NCBI GenBank assembly: GCA_000014925.1
Contig: CP000474.1
Coordinates: forward strand, 2,418,001 to 2,482,000
Direction: 5' to 3'
Source: Paenarthrobacter aurescens TC1
Lineage (GTDB): Bacteria > Actinomycetota > Actinomycetes > Actinomycetales > Micrococcaceae
DNA length: 64,000 bases
Translations under genes and position numbers: made by a program
Notes under the pieces: generated by a model
What the model was told of the DNA's origin: nothing
The model's input: only the letters and a program-made list of their open reading frames with translations
Databases searched by the model: none
In this document: piece by piece, positions 7,719 through 16,391 of the stretch
How positions within the stretch are numbered: the first letter of the stretch is position 1
How the letters are laid out: each line of letters begins with the position of its first letter

Positions 7719-8096
7719 TCAGTCCCCCGCCGTGCGGATCCGGCTCACCAGACCCACGGTGTTGGCCTCGCTATCCTCAATGAACGCCATCCATTCTTCC
7801 GAACCGGCCGGACCCAGAGTGCCGTCCTCGTGCGCATAAATCATGTGCGGATCGGCGATGATACGGACTCCACGGCGCCGAAGTGCTGCCACTGTTCCGT
7901 CAAGATCTGCCACTTCGAGGTACAGCAGCGACGACGGTGCACCTTTCTCCAGGAGGAGGCGGACTCCACCCACATCAAAGAACAGGAGACCTGGGGGATC
8001 AAAGAGGGCGCTCGGCTCGGCGTCCAAGAGTGCAGCGTAGAAGGCAGCTGCCCTTTGAAGGTCGTCGGCGTGCTGGGCCACCTGAACAAATCGCAT
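7719..8096 (-). CDS. VOC family (glyoxalase-like) protein
   Basis: This 125-residue single-domain VOC protein starts MRFVQVAQHADDLQRAAAFY and has the strands LLFFDVGGVRLLLE and SLLYLEVADLDGTVAALRRRG, ending with EEWMAFIEDSEANTVGLVSR. That is the usual glyoxalase/bleomycin-resistance pattern. The start at ATG 8096 is supported by AGGAGGAG 5 nt upstream; a longer frame from 8129 would run over that site. Substrate unknown. It lies 145 bp upstream of the frameshifted VOC gene with nothing recognisable between them. Confidence 0.85.
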   Translation of the reverse strand: MRFVQVAQHADDLQRAAAFYAALLDAEPSALFDPPGLLFFDVGGVRLLLEKGAPSSLLYLEVADLDGTVAALRRRGVRIIADPHMIYAHEDGTLGPAGSEEWMAFIEDSEANTVGLVSRIRTAGD

Positions 8097-8218
8097 GGTC
8101 TCCTCCTGGTTGGGCTGACACATGGGCACTTGCGCTCATGGTGGCGGCCCAAGGGGCGATACGCAAGAGCTGCGGCACGGGCGCCAACTTCGCGCCGGAG
8201 GGACACCCCGATAGTGTC

Positions 8219-8614
8219 ATGAGTATGTCTTCCCCATCACGACTCTGGATCCCCGCAGCCATTGCCGACCTTTTGCTGGTTCTTGTCTTCGCCGCCATCG
8301 GCCGGGACGCGCACGCCCGCGGAGACATTATTTCGGGAGCTTTTGCCACAGCGTGGCCATTCTTGGCCGGAGCAGCCATCGCTTGGGCGGTAACGCGTGC
8401 ATGGCGCTCACCCTTGGGCATGTGGCCATCCGGGGTGTGCATATGGATCGGCGCAGTAGTGGTGGGCATGTTGTTGAGGGCAGCCACAGGCCAAGTCGTG
8501 GTGCTGCCGTTCGTGCTGGTGGCTTTGATCACCCTCGGCGTCTTCCTTCTGGGATACCGGCTTCTCGCGGCGATGCTTTTGCGGGCATCGCGCAAACGGC
8601 AACGCCGGGTGTGA
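8219..8614 (+). CDS. DUF3054 domain membrane protein
   Basis: The 131-residue protein consists almost wholly of four hydrophobic segments, at about residues 8-24, 39-57, 68-83 and 92-116, with the family motif AIADLLLVLVFAAIGRDAHARG near the N-terminus. It ends in a basic tail (RASRKRQRRV), giving a cytoplasmic C-terminus. DUF3054 is common in Actinobacteria and has no known function. The start is ATG 8219; no close Shine-Dalgarno is visible, and ATG 8225 is an alternative. It is divergent from the VOC genes. Confidence 0.8.
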   Translation: MSMSSPSRLWIPAAIADLLLVLVFAAIGRDAHARGDIISGAFATAWPFLAGAAIAWAVTRAWRSPLGMWPSGVCIWIGAVVVGMLLRAATGQVVVLPFVLVALITLGVFLLGYRLLAAMLLRASRKRQRRV

Positions 8615-8687
8615 TCAAGCCCCTGCCGAAAGGAATGCACTAGGCTGGAAAACGTCCGCAACGATGCATTTTCCGGAAAGGCCCCAC

Positions 8688-8966
8688 GTGATCACCGCTT
8701 TCGTCCTGATCAAGACCGATGCCTCGCGCATACCGGAGACCGCCGAACAAATCTCGGCTATCCAGGGCATCAGCGAGGTCTATTCCGTCACGGGCGAGTG
8801 GGATCTCATCGCGGTTGCCCGGGTCAGCAAGCACGACGAGCTCGCAGATGTGATCGCCGATCGCCTGTCCAAGGTTGCTTCAGTGGTTCACACCACTACT
8901 CACATAGCCTTCAGGGCATATTCACAGCATGACCTGGACGCAGCCTTCGCTCTCGGATTCGAGTAA
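8688..8966 (+). CDS. Lrp/AsnC ligand-binding (RAM) domain protein
   Basis: This 92-residue protein matches only the C-terminal RAM effector domain of Lrp/AsnC regulators (ITAFVLIKTDASRIPETAEQI, then GISEVYSVTGEWDLIAVARV). It has no helix-turn-helix. Such stand-alone RAM proteins are common in Actinobacteria, assemble as dimers or higher oligomers and may bind amino acids. The GTG start at 8688 has GGAAAGG 6 nt upstream; the in-frame ATG at 8664 has none. The neighbour trpD is convergent, and a link to tryptophan or amino-acid sensing is only a guess. Confidence 0.85.
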   Translation: MITAFVLIKTDASRIPETAEQISAIQGISEVYSVTGEWDLIAVARVSKHDELADVIADRLSKVASVVHTTTHIAFRAYSQHDLDAAFALGFE

Positions 8967-8984
8967 CAGCAGGACTGCCGGTCA

Positions 8985-10043
8985 TCAGCTTTGGCTGAGG
9001 GCCGTCCACTTGGCGAGTACTTCGGCGGCTTTGCCGGAGTCGACGGATTCTGCTGCCCGGGCGAATGCGGTGCGCATCCGCTGCTCAAGGCTTCCTTCGG
9101 CATGGAGATCGATGGACACCAAGCCAGCCGCGGCATTCAGAAGAACTGCGTCACGCACCGGACCGGTCTTACCATCGAGGATCTCTCGAACCACGGCCGC
9201 ATTAGCGGCAGCGTCGCCTCCGCGAAGGTCTGCAACTGTCGACGGGCGGATTCCGAGATCGGCCGGCGTAAACACCTGCTCCTTGACTGTTCCGTTCCTG
9301 AATTCCCAGACGGTCGATGGCCCGGTAGGGGTCAACTCGTCCAGACCATCGTCACCCCGGAAGACCAGGCCCCGGCTGCCGCGGCGGGCCAGCACCCCGG
9401 CCACCAACGGCGCCATGCGAGCGTTGGCTACGCCCACGGCAGAGGCCTGAACATGTGCAGGGTTGGTCATCGGTCCCAGGAAATTGAACGCAGTGGGTAC
9501 AGCCAGTTCACGGCGAGGAACAGCTGTGTGGCGGAACGATGGGTGGAAGACCTGGGCAAAACAAAATGTGATTCCCGCCTCTTCGGCGTTCCGTGCCACC
9601 TGCTCGATCGAAAGATCCAAGCGGACACCCAAAGCCTCCAGAACATCGGCCGAACCCGAAGCGGAAGAAGCGGCCCTGTTGCCGTGCTTCACAACCTTGG
9701 CCCCGGCGCCGGCAGCCACGAGCGCGGCCATGGTGGAGATATTCACGGTGTTCAGCCGGTCTCCCCCAGTTCCTACGATGTCCAGCTTCTCACCGGAGAT
9801 ATCGATCGGATTGGCGTGCTGAACCATGGCCTCAACCAGGCCGGCCAGCTCTTCCACCGTTTCCCCCTTGGCGCGGAGTGCCACCAGGAAGCCGGCGATC
9901 TGCGCCGGAGTCGCTTCTCCGGCCATGATGGTGTTCATAGCCCACTCTGTGTTGCCCACTGCAAGGTCGTCGCCGTTGATCAGTGCAGAGATGAGGCCTG
10001 GCCAGGTATTGCTGGCTGCAGGTGCCGATGCCGGAGAAGTCAC
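8985..10043 (-). CDS. trpD: anthranilate phosphoribosyltransferase
   Basis: TrpD joins anthranilate to PRPP in tryptophan synthesis. The 352-residue protein shows the PRPP loop [17 protein letters not shown], the anthranilate-site segment [22 protein letters not shown] and [11 protein letters not shown]. It stands apart from other trp genes and next to ctaE. The start is GTG 10043; TAGCAT ends 6 nt before it, so the mRNA may be leaderless. No tryptophan-rich leader peptide is visible upstream. Confidence 0.96.
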
Positions 10044-10106
10044 TCCCTGATGCTATCGAGCCAGCCACGCCGATGACCAATGTGAACCCGACCGGGAACT
10101 TTTCCG

Positions 10107-10118
10107 CGCGAATTCGCG
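10107..10118. repeat. 12-bp perfect palindrome between trpD and ctaE
   Basis: CGCGAATTCGCG is a perfect palindrome in the trpD-ctaE divergent region, 38 bp upstream of the proposed ctaE -35. It may be an operator, or chance. Confidence 0.35.
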
Positions 10119-10155
10119 TCTTTGTAGAAAAAGTCTCCCGAATCGGTGGTTTGCA

Positions 10156-10185
10156 TTGGGAACTCTGGACTTTTACAGACATAAT
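10156..10185 (+). promoter_or_regulatory. ctaE promoter giving a leaderless transcript
   Basis: TTGGGA (10156-10161) and CATAAT (10180-10185) are separated by 18 bp. Transcription would start 6-7 nt later, on or next to the GTG at 10192, and there is no Shine-Dalgarno. This fits leaderless translation of ctaE. Confidence 0.55.
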
Positions 10186-10191
10186 GTCCTT

Positions 10192-10830
10192 GTGACATCT
10201 GCGACCCATGCCCCCAGTACCCCGGCGCACCCGACGCTGAACCGCCCCAACTTGGTTTCTGTTGGAACCGTAGTTTGGCTGTCCAGTGAGTTGATGTTCT
10301 TCGCCGGCCTCTTTGCCATGTACTTCACCCTGCGCTCCACATCCGGAACGATGTGGGCCGAGGAGACGGCCAAGCTCAACTTCCCGTTTGCGCTCGTCAA
10401 CACCATCGTCCTTGTGGCAAGTTCCTTTACTTGCCAGATGGGCGTCTTTGCCGCCGAGCGGCTCGAGCCGCGCCGTACCGGTGGGCTCCTGCAGTTCACG
10501 CGTTGGGGCATGACCGAATGGTTCTCCCTCACGTTCGTCATGGGTGCCTTCTTCGTAGCCGGCCAGACCATGGAATACGCGATGCTCGTCTCCGAGCATG
10601 TATCCCTGTCGTCCAACGCTTACGGCTCGGCCTTCTACATGACCACAGGCTTCCACGGCCTTCACGTCATTGGCGGCCTGATCGCGTTCCTGTTCATCAT
10701 CGGCCGCGCGTTTGCAGCCAAGAAGTTCGGACACTTTGAAGCGACGTCGGCGATCGTCACCTCGTACTACTGGCACTTCGTTGACGTTGTGTGGATCGGC
10801 CTCTTCCTGGTCATCTACGTCCTCAAGTAA
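10192..10830 (+). CDS. ctaE: cytochrome c oxidase subunit III
   Basis: This 212-residue membrane protein of the aa3 oxidase has five hydrophobic segments, as in actinobacterial CtaE, and the family features [30 protein letters not shown] and the C-terminal [16 protein letters not shown]. The start is GTG 10192 ([10 protein letters not shown]). An upstream in-frame ATG at 10156 falls on the -35 element and is rejected. It leads the ctaE-qcrCAB group, which encodes most of the bc1-aa3 supercomplex. Confidence 0.95.
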   Translation: MTSATHAPSTPAHPTLNRPNLVSVGTVVWLSSELMFFAGLFAMYFTLRSTSGTMWAEETAKLNFPFALVNTIVLVASSFTCQMGVFAAERLEPRRTGGLLQFTRWGMTEWFSLTFVMGAFFVAGQTMEYAMLVSEHVSLSSNAYGSAFYMTTGFHGLHVIGGLIAFLFIIGRAFAAKKFGHFEATSAIVTSYYWHFVDVVWIGLFLVIYVLK

Positions 10831-10918
10831 GCCCGGCTTTGACTCTTTTTCTACAAGAGGCAGAATTTCAAGAAGCGGCTCACGGAGCCGACGCAGGATC
10901 GAATAAAGGAACCACCAC

Positions 10919-11707
10919 GTGAAGGCACTCTCGCAGAAGCGACGTCACCCACTGGCAGCCATTGCGCTGTTGCTGATGGGCCTCCTCCTCACTGGTGGGC
11001 TGTACGCCGTTGCCACAACTGTCAACCAGGCCAAGGCCAGCACCACAAGCTTCAGCGCAAGTGACGTAGAAGAAGGCGGCAAGCTCTTTGCCGCCAACTG
11101 CGCCACCTGCCACGGCATGGGTGCCAGCGGAACCCAGGACGGCCCCTCGCTGGTCGGCGTGGGTGCTGCTGCAGTTGACTTCCAGGTTGGCACCGGCCGT
11201 ATGCCCATGCAGATGAGCGGCCCGCAGGCCCAGCAGAAGCCCGCCCAGTTCAATGCGGAACAGACTAAGCAGCTCTCTGCTTACGTTGCATCCCTCGGCG
11301 CAGGTCCGGCCATCCCCGAGGAACACCTCCTCGACGGAAAGGGAGACGCAGCCAACGGTGGCGAACTCTTCCGTGTCAACTGCGCCATGTGCCACAATGC
11401 CGCCGCGGCCGGTGGCGCCCTGACCCGCGGCAAGTTTGCCCCCGCGTTGGCAGGTGTGAGCCCTGAGCACATTTACGAGGCCATGGTTACCGGTCCGCAG
11501 AACATGCCCGTCTTCAGTGACTCGAACGTCACCCCTGAGGACAAGCGCGACATCATCACCTTCCTGAAGACCATCGAAGCCAACGGATCCCCCGGTGGCG
11601 CGGACCTTGGCTCGCTTGGCCCGGTATCTGAAGGCCTGTTCGTTTGGGTTGCCGGCTTGGGTGTCATCATCGCATTCACGATCTGGTTGACGTCCCGCAC
11701 GTCTTAG
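10919..11707 (+). CDS. qcrC: cytochrome bc1 complex dihaem cytochrome c subunit
   Basis: The 262-residue protein has an N-terminal membrane segment (about 11-32) and two c-haem sites, CATCH at 61-65 and CAMCH at 155-159. A C-terminal anchor lies at about 238-257. A dihaem subunit replaces soluble cytochrome c in Actinobacteria and passes electrons straight to the oxidase. The GTG start at 10919 is preceded by AAAGGA. It lies 88 bp after ctaE and 95 bp before qcrA; the gap before it holds a CGGCTC-ACG-GAGCCG hairpin. Confidence 0.96.
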   Translation: MKALSQKRRHPLAAIALLLMGLLLTGGLYAVATTVNQAKASTTSFSASDVEEGGKLFAANCATCHGMGASGTQDGPSLVGVGAAAVDFQVGTGRMPMQMSGPQAQQKPAQFNAEQTKQLSAYVASLGAGPAIPEEHLLDGKGDAANGGELFRVNCAMCHNAAAAGGALTRGKFAPALAGVSPEHIYEAMVTGPQNMPVFSDSNVTPEDKRDIITFLKTIEANGSPGGADLGSLGPVSEGLFVWVAGLGVIIAFTIWLTSRTS

Positions 11708-11802
11708 TCCGGACAGGACAAAACTTCTGCTGCAGGTCAGCAGTTTGAAACTGAAAATAACTCGGCCCCGGCCGAGACAACGAGAGAAGGATGAGGCGAA
11801 TT

Positions 11803-12873
11803 ATGGGCAACCATAGTGACGGCAGTCCGAACCACTCGGGCACCGTAGCTACGGCTGGTCAGAATGAGGTGGAGAAGTTCCAGGATCCTGGGCTCCCTCC
11901 GCATCGTTTGCGCCTGGCTGACACGGACCCGGTAGCCGCAAAGCGCGCCGAGCGTCAGGTAGCCATTCTGTTTGGCACCTCTGTAATCGGTACGCTGGTG
12001 TTCCTGGTGGCATACTTTGCCATTGACTTGGGCGAAGATACCTCCATTGCGACCATCCGCACCCAGAACCTCCTTCTGGGGCTCGGTACGGCCTTTGCAA
12101 TGCTGGGAATCGGCACCGGAATCGTGCACTGGGCCAAAGCCCTGATGCCCGATCACGAAGTGTCTGAAGAGCGCCACGCTATCCGTACTGAAGAAGATCG
12201 CCAGGCAGCAGTCCGCATCGTCGACGACATCGTGGACGAGACCGGCATCAAGCGCCGCCCGCTGATCCGCAACACCCTTCTTGGTGCCGTTGCACTTGCT
12301 CCTCTGCCTGCCCTTGCCATCTTCGGCGATTTGGGCCCGCGGCCGGACAACGCTTTGGCACATACGATGTGGGCGCCCGAGGGCGACAAGCTCAAGCGAC
12401 TGACCCGCGACCCTGATGGCACCCCCATCAAGGCTTCGGACGTCACCATCGGTTCTGCCTTCCATGTCATCCCCGAAGGCCTCAATGAGCTCCACGAAGG
12501 CAAGCTGAACGAAAAGGCCAAAGCCGTCGTTCTCCTGATGCGCCTGGACCCGGACTCCTTGAACCCCTCGGAGGGACGCGAAAACTGGAGCTACAACGGC
12601 ATTGTTGCTTACTCCAAGATCTGCACGCACGTCGGTTGCCCGGTTGCTCTTTACGAGCAGCAGACGCACCACCTCCTGTGCCCCTGCCACCAGTCCACGT
12701 TTGACCTCACGCAGGAATGCAAGGTCATCTTCGGACCGGCAAGCCGTCCGCTCCCCCAGCTGCCCATCGCAGTTGACGCAGAGGGCTACCTCGTCGCCAC
12801 CAGCGACTTCAGAGAACCTGTAGGACCGAGTTACTGGGAGCGTGACGAGCATGAGCGCCTCATCAACAGCTGA
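11803..12873 (+). CDS. qcrA: cytochrome bc1 complex Rieske iron-sulfur subunit
   Basis: This 356-residue Rieske protein has the 2Fe-2S ligands in CTHVGC (274-279) and CPCHQS (293-298). The N-terminal half carries three hydrophobic segments (about 52-70, 87-108 and 163-180), the actinobacterial form with three membrane helices. The start is ATG 11803 with GAGG 7 nt upstream; ATG 11791 lies directly against the AAGG and is rejected. It overlaps qcrB by 23 nt, so the two are probably coupled. Confidence 0.95.
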   Translation: MGNHSDGSPNHSGTVATAGQNEVEKFQDPGLPPHRLRLADTDPVAAKRAERQVAILFGTSVIGTLVFLVAYFAIDLGEDTSIATIRTQNLLLGLGTAFAMLGIGTGIVHWAKALMPDHEVSEERHAIRTEEDRQAAVRIVDDIVDETGIKRRPLIRNTLLGAVALAPLPALAIFGDLGPRPDNALAHTMWAPEGDKLKRLTRDPDGTPIKASDVTIGSAFHVIPEGLNELHEGKLNEKAKAVVLLMRLDPDSLNPSEGRENWSYNGIVAYSKICTHVGCPVALYEQQTHHLLCPCHQSTFDLTQECKVIFGPASRPLPQLPIAVDAEGYLVATSDFREPVGPSYWERDEHERLINS

Positions 12874-14524
12874 AGCCCCCTTCGTTCCGAAGACCAAGGT
12901 TGGTAGTTTCACCAACTTCGTGGACGAGCGTGTTGGCGGCTCCGGCATCCTGCGCGAGTTCGGCCGGAAGGTCTTCCCCGACCACTGGTCGTTCATGTTC
13001 GGTGAGGTGGCGCTTTACTCCTTCGTCATCTTGCTGATGTCAGGTACCTTCCTGACCTTCTTCTTCGATCCGTCAATGGCGGAAACCCACTACCAGGGTT
13101 CCTACACACCGCTATACAACGTCGAAATGTCTGTTGCCTACAGCTCTTCGCTGAACATCTCGTTCGACGTCCGCGGCGGTCTGTTCATGCGTCAGGTTCA
13201 CCACTGGGCAGCTCTGCTGTTCGTGGCGTCACTGGGTGTGCATATGCTGCGCGTCTTCTTCACGGGCGCTTTCCGCAAGCCCCGCGAAATGAACTGGGTT
13301 GTGGGCGGCGTGCTGCTCATCCTGGCAATGGCTGCCGGCTTCACGGGCTACTCACTCCCCGATGACCTGCTGTCCGGCAACGGCCTGCGCATCATTGACG
13401 GTGTTATCAAGTCCATTCCGGTCATCGGAACGTACACGTCGTTCTTCCTCTTCGGTGGAGAGTTCCCGGGTACGGCTATCATCGGCCGTTTGTACGTGCT
13501 GCATATCCTCCTGGTTCCGGCGCTGATCCTCCTGATGATTGTCATCCACCTCTTCATGGTGGTCGTGCACAAGCACACCCAGTACCCCGGTCCCGGCCGC
13601 AATGACGGCAACGTCGTCGGCTACCCCCTCGGCCCGGTATACGCTGCCAAGGCCGGTGGATTCTTCTTCATCGTCTTCGGTGTCCTCGCCCTCATGGCGG
13701 CAGCCTTCACGATCAACCCGATCTGGAACTACGGCCCTTACGACCCCTCCCCGGTTTCGGCCGGTACCCAGCCTGACTGGTACATCGGGTTCGTCGACGG
13801 CGCCTTGCGCCTCATGCCGGGTGTCATCAACGACTTCCATTTCGAATGGGTCATCTTTGGACGCACCCTGACGCTGAATGTTCTGCTTCCGGCACTCGTG
13901 CCCGCGGGAATCATCTTCACCGTGCTGTTCATGTACCCCTGGATCGAACGCTGGGTCACCAAGGACAACCGCGAACACCATGTTCTGGACCGTCCGCGCA
14001 ACGCCCCGACCCGCACCGCGATCGGCGTTGCAGGCTTCACCTGGTACTGCGTGATGTGGGCAGCCGCTGGTTCCGACCTCATCGCAACGCACTTCCACGT
14101 GTCGTTGAACGATGTGACGTACTGGCTCCGGACGCTGTTCTTCATCGGCCCGGTTATCGCCTTCATCGTGACCAAGCGCATTGCACTGGCCCTCCAGCGC
14201 AAGGACCGCGAAATTGCACTTCATGGCCGTGAGACAGGACGCATTGTCCGACTCCCCCATGGTGAGTTCATTGAGGTTCACGCCCCGCTGGATGAGTACA
14301 AGCGTTACAAGCTCGTCGGGTTCGAATCACCTGCTCCCATCCCGGCCCAGCCGAACGAACACGGAGTCGTCACCCGCAAGGAGAAGCGCCGCGCGGCACT
14401 TTCCCGCTGGTTCTTCGAAGACCGTGTTGCCCCGGCGACACCGGCGGAACTCGAAGCAGCGCACGCTCATGGCCACCACGAGGCCATCGCAGCTGGTGAA
14501 GACCAGAAGAGCCTGAGCCACTAG
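12851..14524 (+). CDS. qcrB: cytochrome bc1 complex cytochrome b subunit
   Basis: QcrB carries the two b haems and the quinone sites. The 557-residue protein shows the haem-ligand helix VHHWAALLFVASLGVHMLR, the partner histidines in VIHLFMVVVHKH, and a PDWY loop (TQPDWYIGF) in place of PEWY. A C-terminal extension of about 130 residues, rich in His and charged residues, is usual in Actinobacteria. The start is ATG 12851 inside the end of qcrA; GTG 12842 is in frame but too close to GGGAG. A strong terminator follows. Confidence 0.95.
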   Translation: MSASSTAEAPFVPKTKVGSFTNFVDERVGGSGILREFGRKVFPDHWSFMFGEVALYSFVILLMSGTFLTFFFDPSMAETHYQGSYTPLYNVEMSVAYSSSLNISFDVRGGLFMRQVHHWAALLFVASLGVHMLRVFFTGAFRKPREMNWVVGGVLLILAMAAGFTGYSLPDDLLSGNGLRIIDGVIKSIPVIGTYTSFFLFGGEFPGTAIIGRLYVLHILLVPALILLMIVIHLFMVVVHKHTQYPGPGRNDGNVVGYPLGPVYAAKAGGFFFIVFGVLALMAAAFTINPIWNYGPYDPSPVSAGTQPDWYIGFVDGALRLMPGVINDFHFEWVIFGRTLTLNVLLPALVPAGIIFTVLFMYPWIERWVTKDNREHHVLDRPRNAPTRTAIGVAGFTWYCVMWAAAGSDLIATHFHVSLNDVTYWLRTLFFIGPVIAFIVTKRIALALQRKDREIALHGRETGRIVRLPHGEFIEVHAPLDEYKRYKLVGFESPAPIPAQPNEHGVVTRKEKRRAALSRWFFEDRVAPATPAELEAAHAHGHHEAIAAGEDQKSLSH

Positions 14525-14550
14525 CGCTTAGCTCTCAAACATAAGGGGAA

Positions 14551-14580
14551 GGGCCCGGTCCGCATGGACCGGGCCCTTTT
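14551..14580 (+). terminator. Rho-independent terminator of ctaE-qcrCAB
   Basis: GGGCCCGGTCC pairs with GGACCGGGCCC around GCAT and is followed by TTTTCTT, 26 nt after the qcrB stop. Confidence 0.92.
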
Positions 14581-14634
14581 CTTATGTCTTTTGTCCTACC
14601 CCACGAACATCCAGGGCTACGGGTAGCACATTGG

Positions 14635-15423
14635 TTATTGGGTGCGGTACCCCGACGAGTAGTTTCGGGTGGGACGAATGCCGGGGCGTTGCAAGGGAAC
14701 CCAAAGTTTATAGCGGTCAGCCCTGTAGTACGAGACCGAGTAGTCCACCATTGCCCGGGCAACGAAGGCGTGACGCTGGATCTTGAGCAGCGGGGCGCCG
14801 ACATCGACGTTGAGAAGTCTGGCAGTGGACGGAGACGCCGCAGTGGCCTCGATCATGTCCTCACCCCACTCCATGACCAGGCCAAAGCGTTCGCTCAGGA
14901 CGTTGTAGAGCGAGGTTGGAGGCGCCTCATCGAGCAAGCCTGGCACCCGGTGTGCTGGAATGAAGTTCTCATCCACGCTCATGGGTTCGTTGTCAGCCAA
15001 CAGAAGCCGCCTGAAACGCACCAGCGGTGTGCCTTCTTCGAGTTGCAGCTCCCTTGCAAGGAATGCACTGGCAGCGATTTGTTCGAAGCTTAGAACCTTA
15101 GCGGCGGGCACCATACCTCGGCGCTGCATCTCCTCGCTGTAGGAGGTCAACTTCACCTGTAGATCCAGCTTTGGCTTCCTGACGAAGGTGCCCAGCCCCA
15201 CCACGCGCTCTATGACTTCTTCGCCAACCAAAGCATCAATGGCCTGACGAACAGTCATCCTGGCCAGTCCGAACCGTTCCGATAGATCCCGTTCAGAGGG
15301 CAGCGCAGAACCGGGCGGGCAGGACTGGGCAATAAACGTCCGTAAAATCTCGCGAAGCTGAACGTAGATGGGTGTGCCGCTGGCGCGGTCGATCTCGCCG
15401 GCAATGCTTGCTGCTTCAGCCAC
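14635..15423 (-). CDS. GntR/HutC-family regulator, DasR-like
   Basis: The 262-residue protein has an N-terminal winged helix (about residues 18-85, with LPSERDLSERFGLARMTVRQ) and a C-terminal UTRA ligand domain (about 95-245, with LTSYSEEMQRRGM, FRRLLLADNEPMSVDENFIP and DYSVSYYRADRYKLWV). This is the HutC subgroup that includes DasR and NagR, which sense N-acetylglucosamine phosphates. The start is GTG 15423 with GGAAG 8 nt upstream. A dre-like box and the divergent HPr gene support a DasR-type role: autoregulation and control of PTS genes. The effector is not provable from sequence. Confidence 0.85.
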   Translation of the reverse strand: MAEAASIAGEIDRASGTPIYVQLREILRTFIAQSCPPGSALPSERDLSERFGLARMTVRQAIDALVGEEVIERVVGLGTFVRKPKLDLQVKLTSYSEEMQRRGMVPAAKVLSFEQIAASAFLARELQLEEGTPLVRFRRLLLADNEPMSVDENFIPAHRVPGLLDEAPPTSLYNVLSERFGLVMEWGEDMIEATAASPSTARLLNVDVGAPLLKIQRHAFVARAMVDYSVSYYRADRYKLWVPLQRPGIRPTRNYSSGYRTQ

Positions 15424-15472
15424 GGCAGTCTTCCAGCAATTGAGTCATGCTTCAAGGATAATTCAGCCGGCC

Positions 15473-15488
15473 GGAGGTCTAGACCAGT
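15473..15488. promoter_or_regulatory. dre-like operator between DasR-like regulator and HPr
   Basis: GGAGGTCTAGACCAGT matches the DasR-responsive element ACTGGTCTAGACCAGT at 14 of 16 positions, with the palindromic core GGTCTAGACC at 15476-15485. It lies 50 bp from the regulator start and 92 bp from the HPr start. Confidence 0.75.
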
Positions 15489-15579
15489 GAGGCTGAATGT
15501 GGAACGGGTCCGGCCCCTGCGGCTACGCTGGTATGGATCATTTTTCAGGCGGGCGATCCGTCGTACCAAAGGAGCTGGG

Positions 15580-15873
15580 TTGCCGGAGCAGAAAACCTTC
15601 GTCGCCGCAGAAATCGGGCTGCACGCTCGGGCGGCCGCAGTATTTGTCCGAGCCGTCACCGAAACAGGACTGCCGATCACTATCCGCAAGCAGGACGGCC
15701 TGCCCGTGGACGCCCGCTCGCTTTTGGAGGTCATGACAGAGGACTTTGAACAGGGGTGCGAAGTTTTCCTCGCAGTAGCTCCAGAGGCACTCAGCGCCGG
15801 TCACACTCTTCCCGAGGTCGAGAATGCCCTCGTCGCTCTCTCGGCTGTCCTGGAGGGCACACAAGCCCGCTGA
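15580..15873 (+). CDS. ptsH: HPr phosphocarrier protein of the PTS
   Basis: HPr passes phosphate from enzyme I to sugar-specific EII proteins. In this 97-residue protein the active-site His15 lies in EIGLHARAA, Arg17 follows, and the regulatory serine is Ser47 in DARSLLEVMT. Position 18 is Ala where most HPr proteins have Pro. The TTG start at 15580 has AGGAG 6 nt upstream and gives a normal HPr N-terminus; longer frames from 15487 would reach into the dre box. It is divergent from the DasR-like gene, and no enzyme I gene is in the window. Confidence 0.88.
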   Translation: MPEQKTFVAAEIGLHARAAAVFVRAVTETGLPITIRKQDGLPVDARSLLEVMTEDFEQGCEVFLAVAPEALSAGHTLPEVENALVALSAVLEGTQAR

Positions 15874-15941
15874 CAGCCCCTCAGCTCCATCAGACCACCT
15901 CGGCGTCGCCAGAGGGTCGGAATCGGAAACAGTACTTAAAG

Positions 15942-15975
15942 ACGAAGGGCCCCACCAAGAGGTGGGGCCCTTCGT
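15942..15975. terminator. bidirectional terminator between HPr and ctaF
   Basis: CGAAGGGCCCCACC pairs with GGTGGGGCCCTTCG around AAGA. TTGT follows on plus and a T-containing tail follows on minus. It serves the convergent HPr and ctaCDF transcripts. Confidence 0.9.
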
Positions 15976-15989
15976 TGTACTACAGCTAC

Positions 15990-16391
15990 TTAGTGGGCGT
16001 GATCGCCACGGCTGTACTCGAAGACCCAGCCAACCAAGGCAATCAACGCAAGACCGCCAGCAACGTAGGTTACCCAGAAGCCGATGGCGAGGCCGAGGAA
16101 TCCACCGGCACAAGCCAAACCGAGAACCAGCGGCCACCAGCTCCAAGGGCTGAAGTGCCCCTGCTCGCCGGCGCCTTCGTGGATCTCTGCGTCGGGGCGG
16201 TCTTCGGGACGCAAGCCAATTCGCTTACCCGTGAACCCGAGGTAGGCACCAATCATGCCGGCAAGTCCACCGACCAGGAGGATGCCCAGGACACCAACCC
16301 ATTCAGACCATTCCGTCAGGAAACCATAGGCGATGGCTACGGGGACGAAGAAGAAGACACCGGCTCCGAAGAGCCACGATTCAATTTTCAT
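15990..16391 (-). CDS. ctaF: cytochrome c oxidase subunit IV
   Basis: This 133-residue actinobacterial subunit IV has four hydrophobic segments, at about 7-24, 31-51, 86-105 and 107-124, with the hydrophilic loop [19 protein letters not shown] between pairs. Its ATG overlaps the ctaD stop in an ATGA (16388-16391), so it is translated with subunit I. It ends the ctaCDF operon. Confidence 0.92.
   Translation of the reverse strand: MKIESWLFGAGVFFFVPVAIAYGFLTEWSEWVGVLGILLVGGLAGMIGAYLGFTGKRIGLRPEDRPDAEIHEGAGEQGHFSPWSWWPLVLGLACAGGFLGLAIGFWVTYVAGGLALIALVGWVFEYSRGDHAH

Noticed and set aside
8985..10190. tryptophan attenuator before trpD
   Set aside because: No short frame with neighbouring TGG codons was found upstream of GTG 10043.
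10156..10191. ATG 10156 as start of ctaE
   Set aside because: It coincides with the -35 element and adds residues not found in the family; GTG 10192 fits.
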